Part shown: in pieces, positions 44,494 to 53,612 of the stretch | Position numbering within the stretch: position 1 is the first letter of the stretch | How the letters are laid out: every line of letters starts with the position of its first letter | Assembly: GCA_014960805.1 (NCBI GenBank) | Contig: CP063163.1 | Span: 4,179,001 to 4,243,000, forward strand | DNA length: 64,000 bases | Direction of reading: 5' to 3' | Source of the DNA: Cytobacillus suaedae | Lineage (GTDB): Bacteria > Bacillota > Bacilli > Bacillales > Bacillaceae_L | Program-made: the position numbers and the translations under genes | Notes under the pieces: generated by a model | Told to the model about the DNA's origin: nothing | The model's database searches: none | What the model saw: the letters and a program-made list of their open reading frames with translations, nothing else

Positions 44494-44548
44494 AGTGGTA
44501 GTTCTAAGTTGTAATCTACCACTATAGTATACAATATTTTCAATTCAA
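44494..44548 (-). promoter_or_regulatory. Putative comPA promoter with overlapping inverted repeat
   Basis: Minus strand: TTGAAT (44548-44543), 16-bp spacer, TATAGT (44526-44521). An AGTGGTAG-N14-CTACCACT inverted repeat spans 44523-44494, covering the probable start site. It could be an operator or an RNA hairpin in the leader. Confidence 0.5.
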
Positions 44549-44559
44549 GTTAACCGCTT

Positions 44560-45462
44560 TTAAGTTAGAAATTGTGTGATATACTCCTTTACAACTCCCT
44601 TATCAAATTCATCGATTTCTAGTTCTACTAGGTAACTCAAAGCTATAAGCTCATGGAATTTTTGTACAAATCTAATATAGTCAATAACCCATGAATATTT
44701 TACCTTTTCAACGAGTTGTGGTAATTTCTCTTCAATGTATACTCGACCCATATTAACAGCTGAGATAACATCTTGTGAGTGCTTATTTTGAGCTTGAGAT
44801 AAGTAATGAATAGGTAGTGTCTCACACGGCATATTAAGTAGGTCATTCTTTTCATCCGCTCTCAAAATGTTATCTAAATCATGATTTATTTGAGCAATAA
44901 CACCGATTTGTTTTGAATAAGCTTGAACAGTCGCCAGATTTCTCTCATCAATTGTTCCACACAATGAGCCTATTACACTGGCAAGGGAAGTTAATCTTCC
45001 TGATTTTAAGCGAACCATTTCTATGTAATCCATTTCTGAATGCAAGTCATTTAGATGCAGCCCAAATAAAAAGTGATTAAGAATTGCTTTCTGTATTTCA
45101 AGGCGATTCGTTTCAGGCATTGGTATATCAGCAATCCAATCATTACATAAAACCAATAAACCTATCTCATTATTAACGGCAATTGAGTTATATACTGGTA
45201 TAACACATTGTTTCTTATTTCTTAAATCGCCAATTATTTCGTAGCACATGATAAAAAGCTCAACAATTGCAGCTATCTTATAAATAAACTTATCCTTCCC
45301 TTTAAAAATACGATAATGAAGGATCGTTAGCTCTCCAAAGATAAAACTTCTATTACTACCAATACACTCTTTTACTAGCGCCTCAAATCGCTGGTGTAGG
45401 CTAGCAACTTCAAGTAAATTCATCATCTCTTTCATAATTTGCTGTCTGCTTACAGTTTGCAA
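44560..45462 (-). CDS. comQ: ComQ-like isoprenyl transferase with degenerate first Asp motif
   Basis: 300 aa, all-helical polyprenyl-synthase fold, the same length as B. subtilis ComQ. Family landmarks: TILHYRIF near 46, VRLKSGRLTSLA near 150-161 and QINHDLDNIL near 191-200 (D195, D197). The first Asp-rich motif, which should read like DDxxD, is YEIIGDLRN (E75, D79), so most metal-binding Asp residues are missing. TTG start with only a weak GGGG site. The next gene downstream is comP after a 90-bp gap with no ComX reading frame. The protein may be inactive or have another role. Confidence 0.72.
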   Translation of the reverse strand: MQTVSRQQIMKEMMNLLEVASLHQRFEALVKECIGSNRSFIFGELTILHYRIFKGKDKFIYKIAAIVELFIMCYEIIGDLRNKKQCVIPVYNSIAVNNEIGLLVLCNDWIADIPMPETNRLEIQKAILNHFLFGLHLNDLHSEMDYIEMVRLKSGRLTSLASVIGSLCGTIDERNLATVQAYSKQIGVIAQINHDLDNILRADEKNDLLNMPCETLPIHYLSQAQNKHSQDVISAVNMGRVYIEEKLPQLVEKVKYSWVIDYIRFVQKFHELIALSYLVELEIDEFDKGVVKEYITQFLT

Positions 45463-45576
45463 TCTACTACCCCATCCCGAAATAAAATGATTATAGGATA
45501 AGTGTAATAAAAGACATTAGACCTAGCACCGAAATCAGCATTGTAGTTTTCCGCAAAATATTGCGTGAATATAAAA

Positions 45577-45609
45577 AATGGGACAGGTGATCTCCCTCCC
45601 CCTTGTCCC
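45577..45609 (-). terminator. Terminator of the small-protein operon
   Basis: TGGGACAAGG / CCTGTCCCA hairpin followed on the minus strand by TTTTTTATATTC; it separates the YvrJ-family gene from comQ. Confidence 0.8.
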
Positions 45610-45616
45610 ACACACT

Positions 45617-45781
45617 CTAAACAGTCTTTCTCACTTGCGTTGGTTCTTCCATCATTTTCAGTGGAAGCGTTTGAATCGATTCTATGACACTATCGAGCTT
45701 CGTTTCAATTCGATGAAGTAGATAAAATGTCACTAAGACCGGAAAGCCTATGTCTTGAATGAAAGGTAACCATTGCTCCAT
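45617..45781 (-). CDS. YvrJ-family small membrane protein
   Basis: 54 aa from ATG 45781 (AAAGGAGG at 6 nt). One membrane segment in QDIGFPVLVTFYLLHRIE followed by an amphipathic tail, the build of YvrJ proteins. Third gene of a tight run DUF1659 - DUF2922 - YvrJ, a combination recurrent in Bacillus. Function is unknown. Confidence 0.8.
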   Translation of the reverse strand: MEQWLPFIQDIGFPVLVTFYLLHRIETKLDSVIESIQTLPLKMMEEPTQVRKTV

Positions 45782-45847
45782 TGTCTTTCCTCCTTTCTCA
45801 TTTTTATGGAAAAGAGCCAACCTTCAACTGAAAGTTGGCCCCATTCA

Positions 45848-46066
45848 TTATGCTAAAGTAACATCTACTACATTACGCTCAACCACACGAGCACCTTGTT
45901 TACTAACAAACCCACCACCTGAGCTTGTAAAGACATCATTTGTAATGATTGTGTCCATTGCTGCTGATAATGCAATGGGATCAATAGGCTCAATTGGGTT
46001 TTCAATCGTAATTTTAGCAACTTTACCTTCTACATTTATAAATTGCATTTCTAACACTTTAGCCAT
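45848..46066 (-). CDS. DUF2922 small protein
   Basis: 72 aa. MAKVLEMQFINVEGKVAKIT start, IENPIEPIDP and a C-terminal ARVVERNVVDVTL, as in the DUF2922 family. AAAGGAGGC precedes the ATG. Cotranscribed with the DUF1659 gene upstream and the YvrJ gene downstream. Confidence 0.82.
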   Translation of the reverse strand: MAKVLEMQFINVEGKVAKITIENPIEPIDPIALSAAMDTIITNDVFTSSGGGFVSKQGARVVERNVVDVTLA

Positions 46067-46101
46067 CCTTCTTGCCTCCTTTCTTTAAGATTTCTCATTG
46101 A

Positions 46102-46320
46102 TTACTCTCCTAAAGTGGAAGAGTCATTTTTCTCAATTGAGTAAAGTGGTAGCGATTGTAAACTTGCAATCGCGTTGGCTACAGCAAAAAGCTGAGCTGG
46201 TGTTGCACTTGAAACCATGTTGTTGTAGTTTTTGCTTTTGTATTGCATCTTGCCATCAAGGTCTAATCCAGCCTCTAACACTAATCGAAGTTGTACATCC
46301 TGTAAGTACGTTTGTGCCAT
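46102..46320 (-). CDS. DUF1659 small protein
   Basis: 72 aa from ATG 46320 (GGAGGTG at 6 nt; an upstream in-frame start at 46329 overlaps the site). VQLRLVLEAGLDLDGKMQYK and the segment TPAQLFAVANAIASLQ match DUF1659. First gene of the three-gene operon. Function is unknown. Confidence 0.82.
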   Translation of the reverse strand: MAQTYLQDVQLRLVLEAGLDLDGKMQYKSKNYNNMVSSATPAQLFAVANAIASLQSLPLYSIEKNDSSTLGE

Positions 46321-46533
46321 GTCGTTCACCTCCTTTCACCCTAGTTATAGGGATGAGGGGGAAAAAGGTGGCATAGGGTTAAAACTTTTTTAACAAAGAC
46401 TACTCTGAAAATAAACCTGTTTGGTAAAATATACGGGGGTTATTTGCTATAAATTGGCTTTCCCCGGGCAGCCCGAGCATTGAAAGGCAAACGAAAAACT
46501 GTTCACTTAATGTATATCGAAAGGAACTAGTAA

Positions 46534-47451
46534 ATGAAGTGGATTGATTACGAATCTTATTTAGAGATTTATCCTCCAAAGGAATTTAGTTTTGAAGAGT
46601 GTTTACTGTTTTTAGGCAGATCAGACTTAGAAGTGCTTCATCAAATTAAAGAAGGATCTGTATATAAATTAATAAAAGTAAGTGAAGCTTTGATTCTATG
46701 TAAAATAACTTCAAACCATGATCACCTAATGGTCGAATTCCCGATAAGCCCCATCTCTAATTACTCTCGCAAAAAAGTGGTAGAGTATATATGGGAATGG
46801 TTTGATTTGAATCAGGATTTAAGAGAATTTTATCAAGTGGCTAGTCAAGATAAAGTTTTAAAGAAAGTTGCTCATAAATATTACGGCTTACGGGTTATGT
46901 GCATCCCAGATTTATTTGAAGCGCTCGTATGGGCAATTATGGGACAGCAAATCAATTTAACATTTGCTTATACTTTAAAGAAACGCCTCGTCGAACAATT
47001 TGGTGAAAGTCTATCTTTCAAAGGAGAAACGTTCTGGATATTCCCCTCTTTTGAAACCATAGCTTCCCTCAATGTGGATGATTTAAGAAAACTTCAAATT
47101 ACGACTAGGAAGGCTGAGTATATCATTGACACAGCAATGGCTATGAGAAATGGCACTTTGTCAAAAGAATTATTACTCCAGGAAAAAGACTATGAGCAAA
47201 TTAAAAAATCATTATTGATGATAAGAGGGATTGGAGCCTGGACGGCAGATTATGTGATCATGAAGTGCCTGCACTATACCTCTGCTTTCCCAATATCAGA
47301 TGTCGGCCTTCACAATGCATTAAAGAATTTATTAGGACTTGAGAGTAAACCAACTATAGAAGAAATAGAGGAATATGCAGCGAATTGGAAAGGTTGGCAG
47401 GCGTATGCAACCTTTTATCTTTGGAGGTCCTTATATGATAAAAATACGTAA
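46534..47451 (+). CDS. alkA: DNA-3-methyladenine glycosylase II (AlkA type)
   Basis: 305 aa. N-terminal AlkA_N-like region (about 1-100) followed by an HhH-GPD domain: WAIMGQQINLTFA near 133, the helix-hairpin-helix MIRGIGAWTADYV near 228, and the catalytic Asp in FPISDVGLHNAL. It excises alkylated purines in base excision repair. AAAGGAACTAG precedes the ATG. No ada gene is adjacent. Confidence 0.85.
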   Translation: MKWIDYESYLEIYPPKEFSFEECLLFLGRSDLEVLHQIKEGSVYKLIKVSEALILCKITSNHDHLMVEFPISPISNYSRKKVVEYIWEWFDLNQDLREFYQVASQDKVLKKVAHKYYGLRVMCIPDLFEALVWAIMGQQINLTFAYTLKKRLVEQFGESLSFKGETFWIFPSFETIASLNVDDLRKLQITTRKAEYIIDTAMAMRNGTLSKELLLQEKDYEQIKKSLLMIRGIGAWTADYVIMKCLHYTSAFPISDVGLHNALKNLLGLESKPTIEEIEEYAANWKGWQAYATFYLWRSLYDKNT

Positions 47452-47556
47452 ATTAGATGGGTTACATTAGCAATATACAATCTTCTTACTATCCTTTAAA
47501 ATTATATTATAATTTACGCTGATTAATTAACTTAAATTTTAAAGATAAGGATTAAA

Positions 47557-49155
47557 ATGATGAGAGAATCTAGAGATAACTATATCGTGAATTCACACCA
47601 AAGATGTCTAAATGAATATCAATTGAATCCTTATAATTATTCGGCCCCTAAAGTAAAGTTGTCGAAAACGAGGTTAAAGCAAAAAAAGTGTAAGATTGAA
47701 GATGTCCTATCTGTAGCAAGAAAATTTATGACAAAGTTAATATCTGATTTAGATGGGACAGCTGTTTTGATTGTTATCACTGATCATGAAGGATACATTA
47801 TCGAAATGTACGGAGATGAGACCATTAAGGGGCAAGTTGAATCATTAGGTTTAACCACCGGAATCAAACTAAAGGAAGATGAGTCAGGGACCAATAGTAT
47901 TGAAATGGCATTAGCAATGAGGGAACCTGTTCAACTCATTGGAACAGACCATTTCTTCCATTGTTTACATGAGAGTGCTTGTTTCTCAGTACCATTTTTT
48001 TCATCGGGTAAGATGAATGGGACAATTTCGGTCATGATGTCCGCTCATCATGCAAGTGTATTCCATTTAGGATTACTCAGGTCTGCTGTAGATTCTATTG
48101 AACGTGAGGTTAAAACAAAAAAACAGAATAAGAAATTACTAGTCTTGAATCAGGTGTTAATTGAGAACAGTCGTAACGGGATCATTATAACGAATGAGGA
48201 TGGAAAAATAATTGAAATAAATCCTTATGCTGAAAAAACATTAAATTGTAAAAAAGAAGTTATCGTCAATCGCCCAATAACTGAATTAATGGATATTGGA
48301 GAATACATGGAAAATGTTTTAAAAAGAAGAAAAAAGTATGAAGATATAGAGATATCTTTCTCTGAAAAGATTTTTTTGTTTGACTCTTTTCCAATCTATG
48401 ATGAATTCAACCAAATCATTGGTGTATTTGGTCAGTTTAGAGATATTACAGAAAGATTAGAAATAGAGAGGCAGCTAATGGTAAGTGAGAAATTATCAGC
48501 AATAGGCAAAATTGGCGCTGGACTTGCTCATGAGATTAGAAATCCACTTACGTCAATCATAGGATTAGTAGATCTTCTTAAAAGAAATAGTAAAACTGGT
48601 GACCCTAAACAAAAAGAATATTTCAGGATCATCTTCAGTGAATTAGAAAGAATAAAAAATCTTGTTCAGCAATTTGTAATGATGGCTAAACCTGATCAAA
48701 AAGAAATCATTAAATCTAGTGTGAGTATACCAGAACTGATTGAAGATATTTTGATGTTAACGGAAAATGAATGGAGAAGTAAAGATATAAAGATTGATTA
48801 CCAGGCCTTCTTCAAAGATAAGATTTATATAGATAAGGATAAAATAAAGCAGGTGTTGTTAAATATTCTACAAAATTCCTTCGACGCAGTAGACTTCAAT
48901 GGGAACATATCAATTACTATCCAACAGGGTCAACTTGATAACGGGATTGAAATCATAATAAGAGATGATGGAATTGGTATGGACAAAGATACGTTAGAAA
49001 AGCTGTCTACTCCATTTCATTCGACAAAAAAAGATGGCTTAGGTCTAGGATTATCTATGAGCTACAATATGATAGAGTTGCATAAAGGAAGAATAAAAGT
49101 AGAAAGTGAAAAAGGGAAAGGTACAACCTTTACAATATGGCTGCCACAAGCTTAA
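47557..49155 (+). CDS. Cytosolic GAF-PAS sensor histidine kinase, orphan
   Basis: 532 aa with no membrane helix. N-terminal GAF-type domain (about 45-185) resembling the sensory domain of AcoR-like sigma-54 activators (LDGTAVLIVITDHEGYI), PAS (about 195-300), HisKA with H325 in LAHEIRNP, and ATPase with NILQNSFDAV, DDGIGMD and GLGLGLSM. It looks like a sporulation or stress phosphorelay kinase. AAGG precedes the MM start at 6 nt. No regulator gene adjacent. Confidence 0.85.
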   Translation: MMRESRDNYIVNSHQRCLNEYQLNPYNYSAPKVKLSKTRLKQKKCKIEDVLSVARKFMTKLISDLDGTAVLIVITDHEGYIIEMYGDETIKGQVESLGLTTGIKLKEDESGTNSIEMALAMREPVQLIGTDHFFHCLHESACFSVPFFSSGKMNGTISVMMSAHHASVFHLGLLRSAVDSIEREVKTKKQNKKLLVLNQVLIENSRNGIIITNEDGKIIEINPYAEKTLNCKKEVIVNRPITELMDIGEYMENVLKRRKKYEDIEISFSEKIFLFDSFPIYDEFNQIIGVFGQFRDITERLEIERQLMVSEKLSAIGKIGAGLAHEIRNPLTSIIGLVDLLKRNSKTGDPKQKEYFRIIFSELERIKNLVQQFVMMAKPDQKEIIKSSVSIPELIEDILMLTENEWRSKDIKIDYQAFFKDKIYIDKDKIKQVLLNILQNSFDAVDFNGNISITIQQGQLDNGIEIIIRDDGIGMDKDTLEKLSTPFHSTKKDGLGLGLSMSYNMIELHKGRIKVESEKGKGTTFTIWLPQA

Positions 49156-49242
49156 AAATAGTATCTTTGGTCGTGTTATTTTAATCCTCAAACAGAGCCT
49201 AGTTTATATGTAAATACCTAGTAGATTTTTCACTCTAAACAA

Positions 49243-49280
49243 TAAGAAGCCAGACACTCATAGAGTGCCTGGCTTCTTTA
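49243..49280. terminator. Bidirectional terminator
   Basis: AAGAAGCCAGACACTC / GAGTGCCTGGCTTCTT stem with a 4-nt loop between the convergent kinase and metallopeptidase genes. Confidence 0.88.
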
Positions 49281-49287
49281 CTGTATA

Positions 49288-51414
49288 TTAATTCTTTTTA
49301 TTATTTTTACCCGTTTCCTTCAAAAGTACTTCGTATGTGAAATCAACTGCGTTTTTGTCACTTGCTGGTGCAGCATATGACGTGATCATATAGTTTTTGC
49401 CGTCTTGGAATAGCTGACGTAATTGAAGGGCGTCCTCTTCTGTTACGTTGAACGGATCAACTGTAATAACCTTGTACTTTGATTTAGCACCTTTTTTATT
49501 GCCGACTTCTTTTTCATTAATGAAGGTCACTGTGTAATTAACATATTGACCTAGAAGTTCATTCATTGACATAAATGCATCTGTTGAACTTCCATCATTG
49601 CTAAAGCCGATTTCTGGAATTTCAATGTTATCCACAAACCATCCTGCATCGTTATAACCCCAGTCCGTTAAATAACGGAACGAAACTAATACTTTTTGAC
49701 CCGCATAGTTACTTAAGTCAAATGTTTCTTTTTGCCAGTCATCATAGTGACCAGAGAATCCTGGAACATTTTCCTTAATTTTTGGATACCCTTCTTCCAC
49801 TACATCTGATCGAGTATTTTCATTAGCAAGTGATGTCCATGTTTGACCGTTATCAGTTGAGACTTGAACCACTCCGAAGTCCCACTGCTCTTCAATATCA
49901 ATAAAGTTATCAAATGTTAATGTAGCTGTCGATACACCTGATAAATCAGCTTCAAAAATAAGAGCGTTGTCGGCCTCATCTCCTTCGTTACCCCATAGTA
50001 CTTGATTATCTGAACCTTTTGGATCAGCAACCGACTGCCATGGAATTGGTAGGAAATCGACGCCATCAAACGTAATGCTGCGGATTTTGTCTTCAAAGTC
50101 TAACTCTTTAAAGTCTCCACCCCAAGCAGGAACACCTTCTTTTTCATACGTTACAGCTTTTTCATAGTTAACCGTGATACCGCGTTTTGTTCCCTCACTG
50201 TCAACTGGTAGGTCACGAAGGTCGATGCTATTAAAATCGTATACTCCGCCTGTACCATCATCTAATGCTAGAGCTGTAATAAAGTTTTGATACACTTGAG
50301 TAAAATCTTCACTCGCTCCAAAGTCTGCTAACACCTTATTCACACTGTCCATCCCTACTACTTCACTTGTAGCAAGCTGACGAATAAATTCTTTCCCGTA
50401 CTTGTCATACATGTAAAGGGTGAAAAGGTATACTTGGCCGTAATCAGCAATGGTTTCTGGACCTGTTGCTGTTACACGGTGCTCATCCCAGTTCACAATG
50501 GAGTTTTCAGGATGATCTAAATAGAAGTTAATTGATCCTTCTCCGTGTCCATAACCACCAAGATACTCAGAGAAAGTTGACATTCCTTCGTTTAACCACG
50601 TTTCTTCAGCACCATCATTGTCAGCATGGATTAAATGCTGAAGCTCGTGAATTGTGGTTGCGAAGAATGTGCTCTCTAAACGGGTTTCCCAAGAATTTGT
50701 ATCAATCGTAACGATATTACGGTCGATATAAGTTTCTAATGTTCCCCAGTAAAATCCAGCAACAAAGAATGGATACGTTGGATCAGTATAATTGTCATCT
50801 TTAATATTGTCGACAAGCATGATAATTTTTTCACTATCTTCATAGTATCCTGGTGGAACATAGCCCAAATCAGCAAGTAATGAATGTGAACCATCATGAA
50901 CATCTGGCATACCAAAGAACCCAGTTGCTACAGGATACATATTGCTATCAAATTCATCACGAAGCTTATCAACCTGTTCCTGTGTTACCACTTGTGCAGG
51001 GCGAGGATCACCTTCAGGGAAGCTAAGGTCATTTGCTACCCAGATTTCAACATTCTCCCCTACACTTCTAAGTGTAAATTGCTTAAAAGCAAGATCTCTG
51101 TCTAAGAAGTACTTAGAACCACCATCATATGTAAAAGGACTATCTTCGCTGCTAGATTCCTCACTACCCTCTTCATTAAAATTAATGTTGCTTGCTTGTT
51201 CTTTTATCTTTGCTTCAGCTTGCTTTAAGTAAGTATCATCTTGAGATAGCTTATTTAGTACACCATCAATATCAACACGATCCCCATAACGCTCTACATC
51301 CCAGTTTGGGCTAGTCGTGGCGGCATCAACAGATGTTGCCGGTGTTGCAAGTGGAGCTAGTAATGATAATGCTAGCGCACCCGTGGACAAAACAGAAAGC
51401 CATTTCTTCTTCAT
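49288..51414 (-). CDS. Secreted gluzincin metallopeptidase with immune inhibitor A-type C-terminal domain
   Basis: 708 aa. Signal peptide (about 1-31), acidic propeptide-like region (40-95), then a zinc protease domain with H256-E-L-Q-H260 and a downstream E276 in WLNEG, the HExxH-plus-Glu arrangement. The C-terminal region (about 430-600) with GWFVDNIEI is the MAM-like domain found in immune inhibitor A proteins. The active-site spacing is closer to M30/M4-like gluzincins than to classical M6, so the exact family is uncertain. Secreted protease for extracellular proteins. Confidence 0.82.
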   Translation of the reverse strand: MKKKWLSVLSTGALALSLLAPLATPATSVDAATTSPNWDVERYGDRVDIDGVLNKLSQDDTYLKQAEAKIKEQASNINFNEEGSEESSSEDSPFTYDGGSKYFLDRDLAFKQFTLRSVGENVEIWVANDLSFPEGDPRPAQVVTQEQVDKLRDEFDSNMYPVATGFFGMPDVHDGSHSLLADLGYVPPGYYEDSEKIIMLVDNIKDDNYTDPTYPFFVAGFYWGTLETYIDRNIVTIDTNSWETRLESTFFATTIHELQHLIHADNDGAEETWLNEGMSTFSEYLGGYGHGEGSINFYLDHPENSIVNWDEHRVTATGPETIADYGQVYLFTLYMYDKYGKEFIRQLATSEVVGMDSVNKVLADFGASEDFTQVYQNFITALALDDGTGGVYDFNSIDLRDLPVDSEGTKRGITVNYEKAVTYEKEGVPAWGGDFKELDFEDKIRSITFDGVDFLPIPWQSVADPKGSDNQVLWGNEGDEADNALIFEADLSGVSTATLTFDNFIDIEEQWDFGVVQVSTDNGQTWTSLANENTRSDVVEEGYPKIKENVPGFSGHYDDWQKETFDLSNYAGQKVLVSFRYLTDWGYNDAGWFVDNIEIPEIGFSNDGSSTDAFMSMNELLGQYVNYTVTFINEKEVGNKKGAKSKYKVITVDPFNVTEEDALQLRQLFQDGKNYMITSYAAPASDKNAVDFTYEVLLKETGKNNKKN

Positions 51415-51783
51415 TCAAAAATCTCCTCTCTAATTCTTATAAAATTTTACGACTTAACTATCATAACATATAGAATTTTTAGTTAATTTTTACTATTTAA
51501 AATATATTTGTGTTTTCGACAAAATCATTGGTAGTTCGATAGATAATAGCAGGTATTATTACCTATAAAATCGAGGGGAATTGACATAATATTTAAAAAA
51601 ACAATATAGCCAGTAGGTCTTTAGTTCTATTTGATAGACAAAAACTTACCACTTAGAAAAGGGTCCAGAAGTAGGACCCTTAAGCTCTTTCTAGTACTAT
51701 GAGCAAAGAAATATTTAAAAATTTAAAGGTGTTTTGTTCTAAATAAAGAATAATATAACTTATTACAAAGAACGAAATAAGGA
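51415..51783. other. 369-bp divergent intergenic region with one hairpin
   Basis: AT-rich. A stem-loop AAGGGTCC-AGAAGTA-GGACCCTT at about 51658-51680 followed by AAGCTCTTT may be a transcription terminator or leader hairpin for the downstream gene. Nothing else assigned. Confidence 0.4.
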
Positions 51784-53256
51784 GTGATTCATATTAAACA
51801 GCTTAGCAAACTATTCATTTTAATCGCGTTAGTATTCCTCATCCCCCTAACCGTGTCTGCAGAAAAGGGGGGAAATAACGGCGGTGTACCAACCCAATTA
51901 AGCAACTTGGAAGCGCAAATTCAAGCTTTAACGTCTAAGTTTGAAGAACAGCAAGCTCTTATTCATTCATTACAAGGAAAAGTCAGTGAGCAGAATCTAG
52001 TCATACAGGAACAGAAAGTGGAAATTGACAGGCTTTATGAGCAATTACAGTCACAGGCTCAAGAATTCACTAATTATCAGGAATCCAATAATATTCGAGT
52101 AGACATGGTTCAAGAACAAGCTGCCTTAACAGCAACGGAAGTAAATAGGCTAGATGGAATCATTCAAACGGTCCTCCAGCAAATTGAGAATATAAAAAGG
52201 GTAATTGCTGATTTTTTAGACCCAGATCAGACATTCACGGTAAGTGGGCAGGCTATATATAGTGATGGGACACCCATTAGTCTTAAAGAGGTTCATGTTT
52301 TTGATTCAAGTGCAAATGGGTGGAGTAATGGCCATACAGATCACAATGGAGAGTTTTCTATTGATGATTTAGAAAATGGAACTTATACGATAAAAATTGG
52401 TGAACACCAAAATCCTATTGCTGAAAAACAGATAGTAGTATCAGGGAATAATATTCACAATCTCCTACTAACTGCTACTGGAGAAGTGTACAGTATTGAA
52501 GGAGTAGCATCGTTCGCAAATGGACTTCCAATGTTAAGTTATGGAATTTATGTAACAGGTGAGAACGGCTTTAGTCTTAATTATGGCTCTGTGGAGCATG
52601 ACGGCTCATTTCAAATAAATGGAGTTCCAAAAGGTACATATACCTTAAAATTTGGTAGCAGGTACGAACCCCTTGCGGAAGTGAACGTAGTAGTAGAGGG
52701 AAATGTTCATGACCTAAGTGCTGTTTCAACATATGAGGCTGTAGAGGTAAAGGGGAATATGGTCGACTCAGAGGGTAAGCCATTCATGTTTAGTCATTAT
52801 ATTGAGGATAAAGACAGTGGGGTTCAATATGCTAGATTAACATCACTTTCTGATTCTGATGGTACCGCTGTCTATTATTTACCAAAGAACAGAATGTACG
52901 AATTGAAAATCAGGTATGAAGAGTACACATTAGAGAATCCCTCCTTTTCTGTTGGTACTGAAGGTATAGATTCAATCACATTTATATTAACAAAACCTAC
53001 CTTTTCTGTGAGTGGTACGGTATTAGATAAGGAAGGAATTCCGGTAGCTTTTGAAGATATAGTAGTAAGGTATGAAAATGGGCCTAACTCAGGGGGCACT
53101 TATGGTAAAAGCAATTGGAGAACAGATTCGGAAGGGAACTTCACGCTGGATGGTCTAGTCGAAGGTGCTACCTTCAAAATCATTGCTGATCGTATTAATG
53201 CATCTCAATTCGTGACAATTGAAGGTCAAGATATTGAGGGTCTTATTTTACAGTAA
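51784..53256 (+). CDS. Secreted coiled-coil protein with carboxypeptidase-regulatory-like repeats
   Basis: About 487-490 aa. Signal peptide (about 5-25), a coiled coil (about 38-145, QIQALTSKFEEQQ and on), then four beta-sandwich units of about 80 residues (about 150-235, 236-315, 316-405, 408-490) with motifs such as F-x-V-SG, DxxGxFxI(D/N)G(L/V) and GTYT(I/L)K, typical of CarboxypepD_reg-like domains. There is no LPxTG motif. The first in-frame standard start (GTG 51784) overlaps the AAGGAG site; the codon spaced 8 nt after that site is ATT at 51793, so an AUU start is possible. Probably a surface or matrix protein. Confidence 0.75.
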   Translation: MIHIKQLSKLFILIALVFLIPLTVSAEKGGNNGGVPTQLSNLEAQIQALTSKFEEQQALIHSLQGKVSEQNLVIQEQKVEIDRLYEQLQSQAQEFTNYQESNNIRVDMVQEQAALTATEVNRLDGIIQTVLQQIENIKRVIADFLDPDQTFTVSGQAIYSDGTPISLKEVHVFDSSANGWSNGHTDHNGEFSIDDLENGTYTIKIGEHQNPIAEKQIVVSGNNIHNLLLTATGEVYSIEGVASFANGLPMLSYGIYVTGENGFSLNYGSVEHDGSFQINGVPKGTYTLKFGSRYEPLAEVNVVVEGNVHDLSAVSTYEAVEVKGNMVDSEGKPFMFSHYIEDKDSGVQYARLTSLSDSDGTAVYYLPKNRMYELKIRYEEYTLENPSFSVGTEGIDSITFILTKPTFSVSGTVLDKEGIPVAFEDIVVRYENGPNSGGTYGKSNWRTDSEGNFTLDGLVEGATFKIIADRINASQFVTIEGQDIEGLILQ

Positions 53257-53355
53257 ATAATTTGTTTGGATAGTATGTATGTTGCTAGAAAAGTTAATAG
53301 ATAGTCGTAAAAGAACACTCTTTAAATTCGCTTCATCAAAGTGATGGTGTATACG

Positions 53356-53466
53356 ATGGATAAAAACCATTTTTTCAAAGGATTAGTATGGGGAATTAGT
53401 TTAAGTATTCCGCTTTGGTTATCGGCTATTGGATGGGTTTATTTTGTTATTCGGTTGTTTAATTGA
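53356..53466 (+). CDS. Small single-helix membrane protein (36 aa)
   Basis: ATG 53356; in-frame starts at 53341 and 53344 would add up to five residues. Begins MDKNHFFKGLVWG and has one membrane helix (about 8-33) rich in Trp, Ile and Leu. The ribosome binding site is weak (AAAGTGATGG). A terminator-like hairpin follows at once. No family recognised. Confidence 0.45.
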   Translation: MDKNHFFKGLVWGISLSIPLWLSAIGWVYFVIRLFN

Positions 53467-53471
53467 TAAAA

Positions 53472-53510
53472 AAATAGGGGGATGGTCCTATCATCCTCAT
53501 CCCCCTACAC
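53472..53510 (+). terminator. Terminator-like hairpin
   Basis: TAGGGGGATG...CATCCCCCTA stem just after the 36-aa gene; the T-rich tail is poor. Confidence 0.4.
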
Positions 53511-53612
53511 CTGTAACATTAATCTCTATAATCCTGGCAACTTGACTAGCTAGAAGGGAATAGGTAGCTTCCCAAAGTATTAGTGTCTGACCCTATTCTT
53601 CAATGTCAAAGT

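Noticed and set aside
45491-45541. 16-codon hydrophobic frame upstream of comQ as a possible ComX
   Set aside because: It is on the wrong side of comQ, has a weak ribosome binding site, and lacks the C-terminal Trp needed for prenylation.
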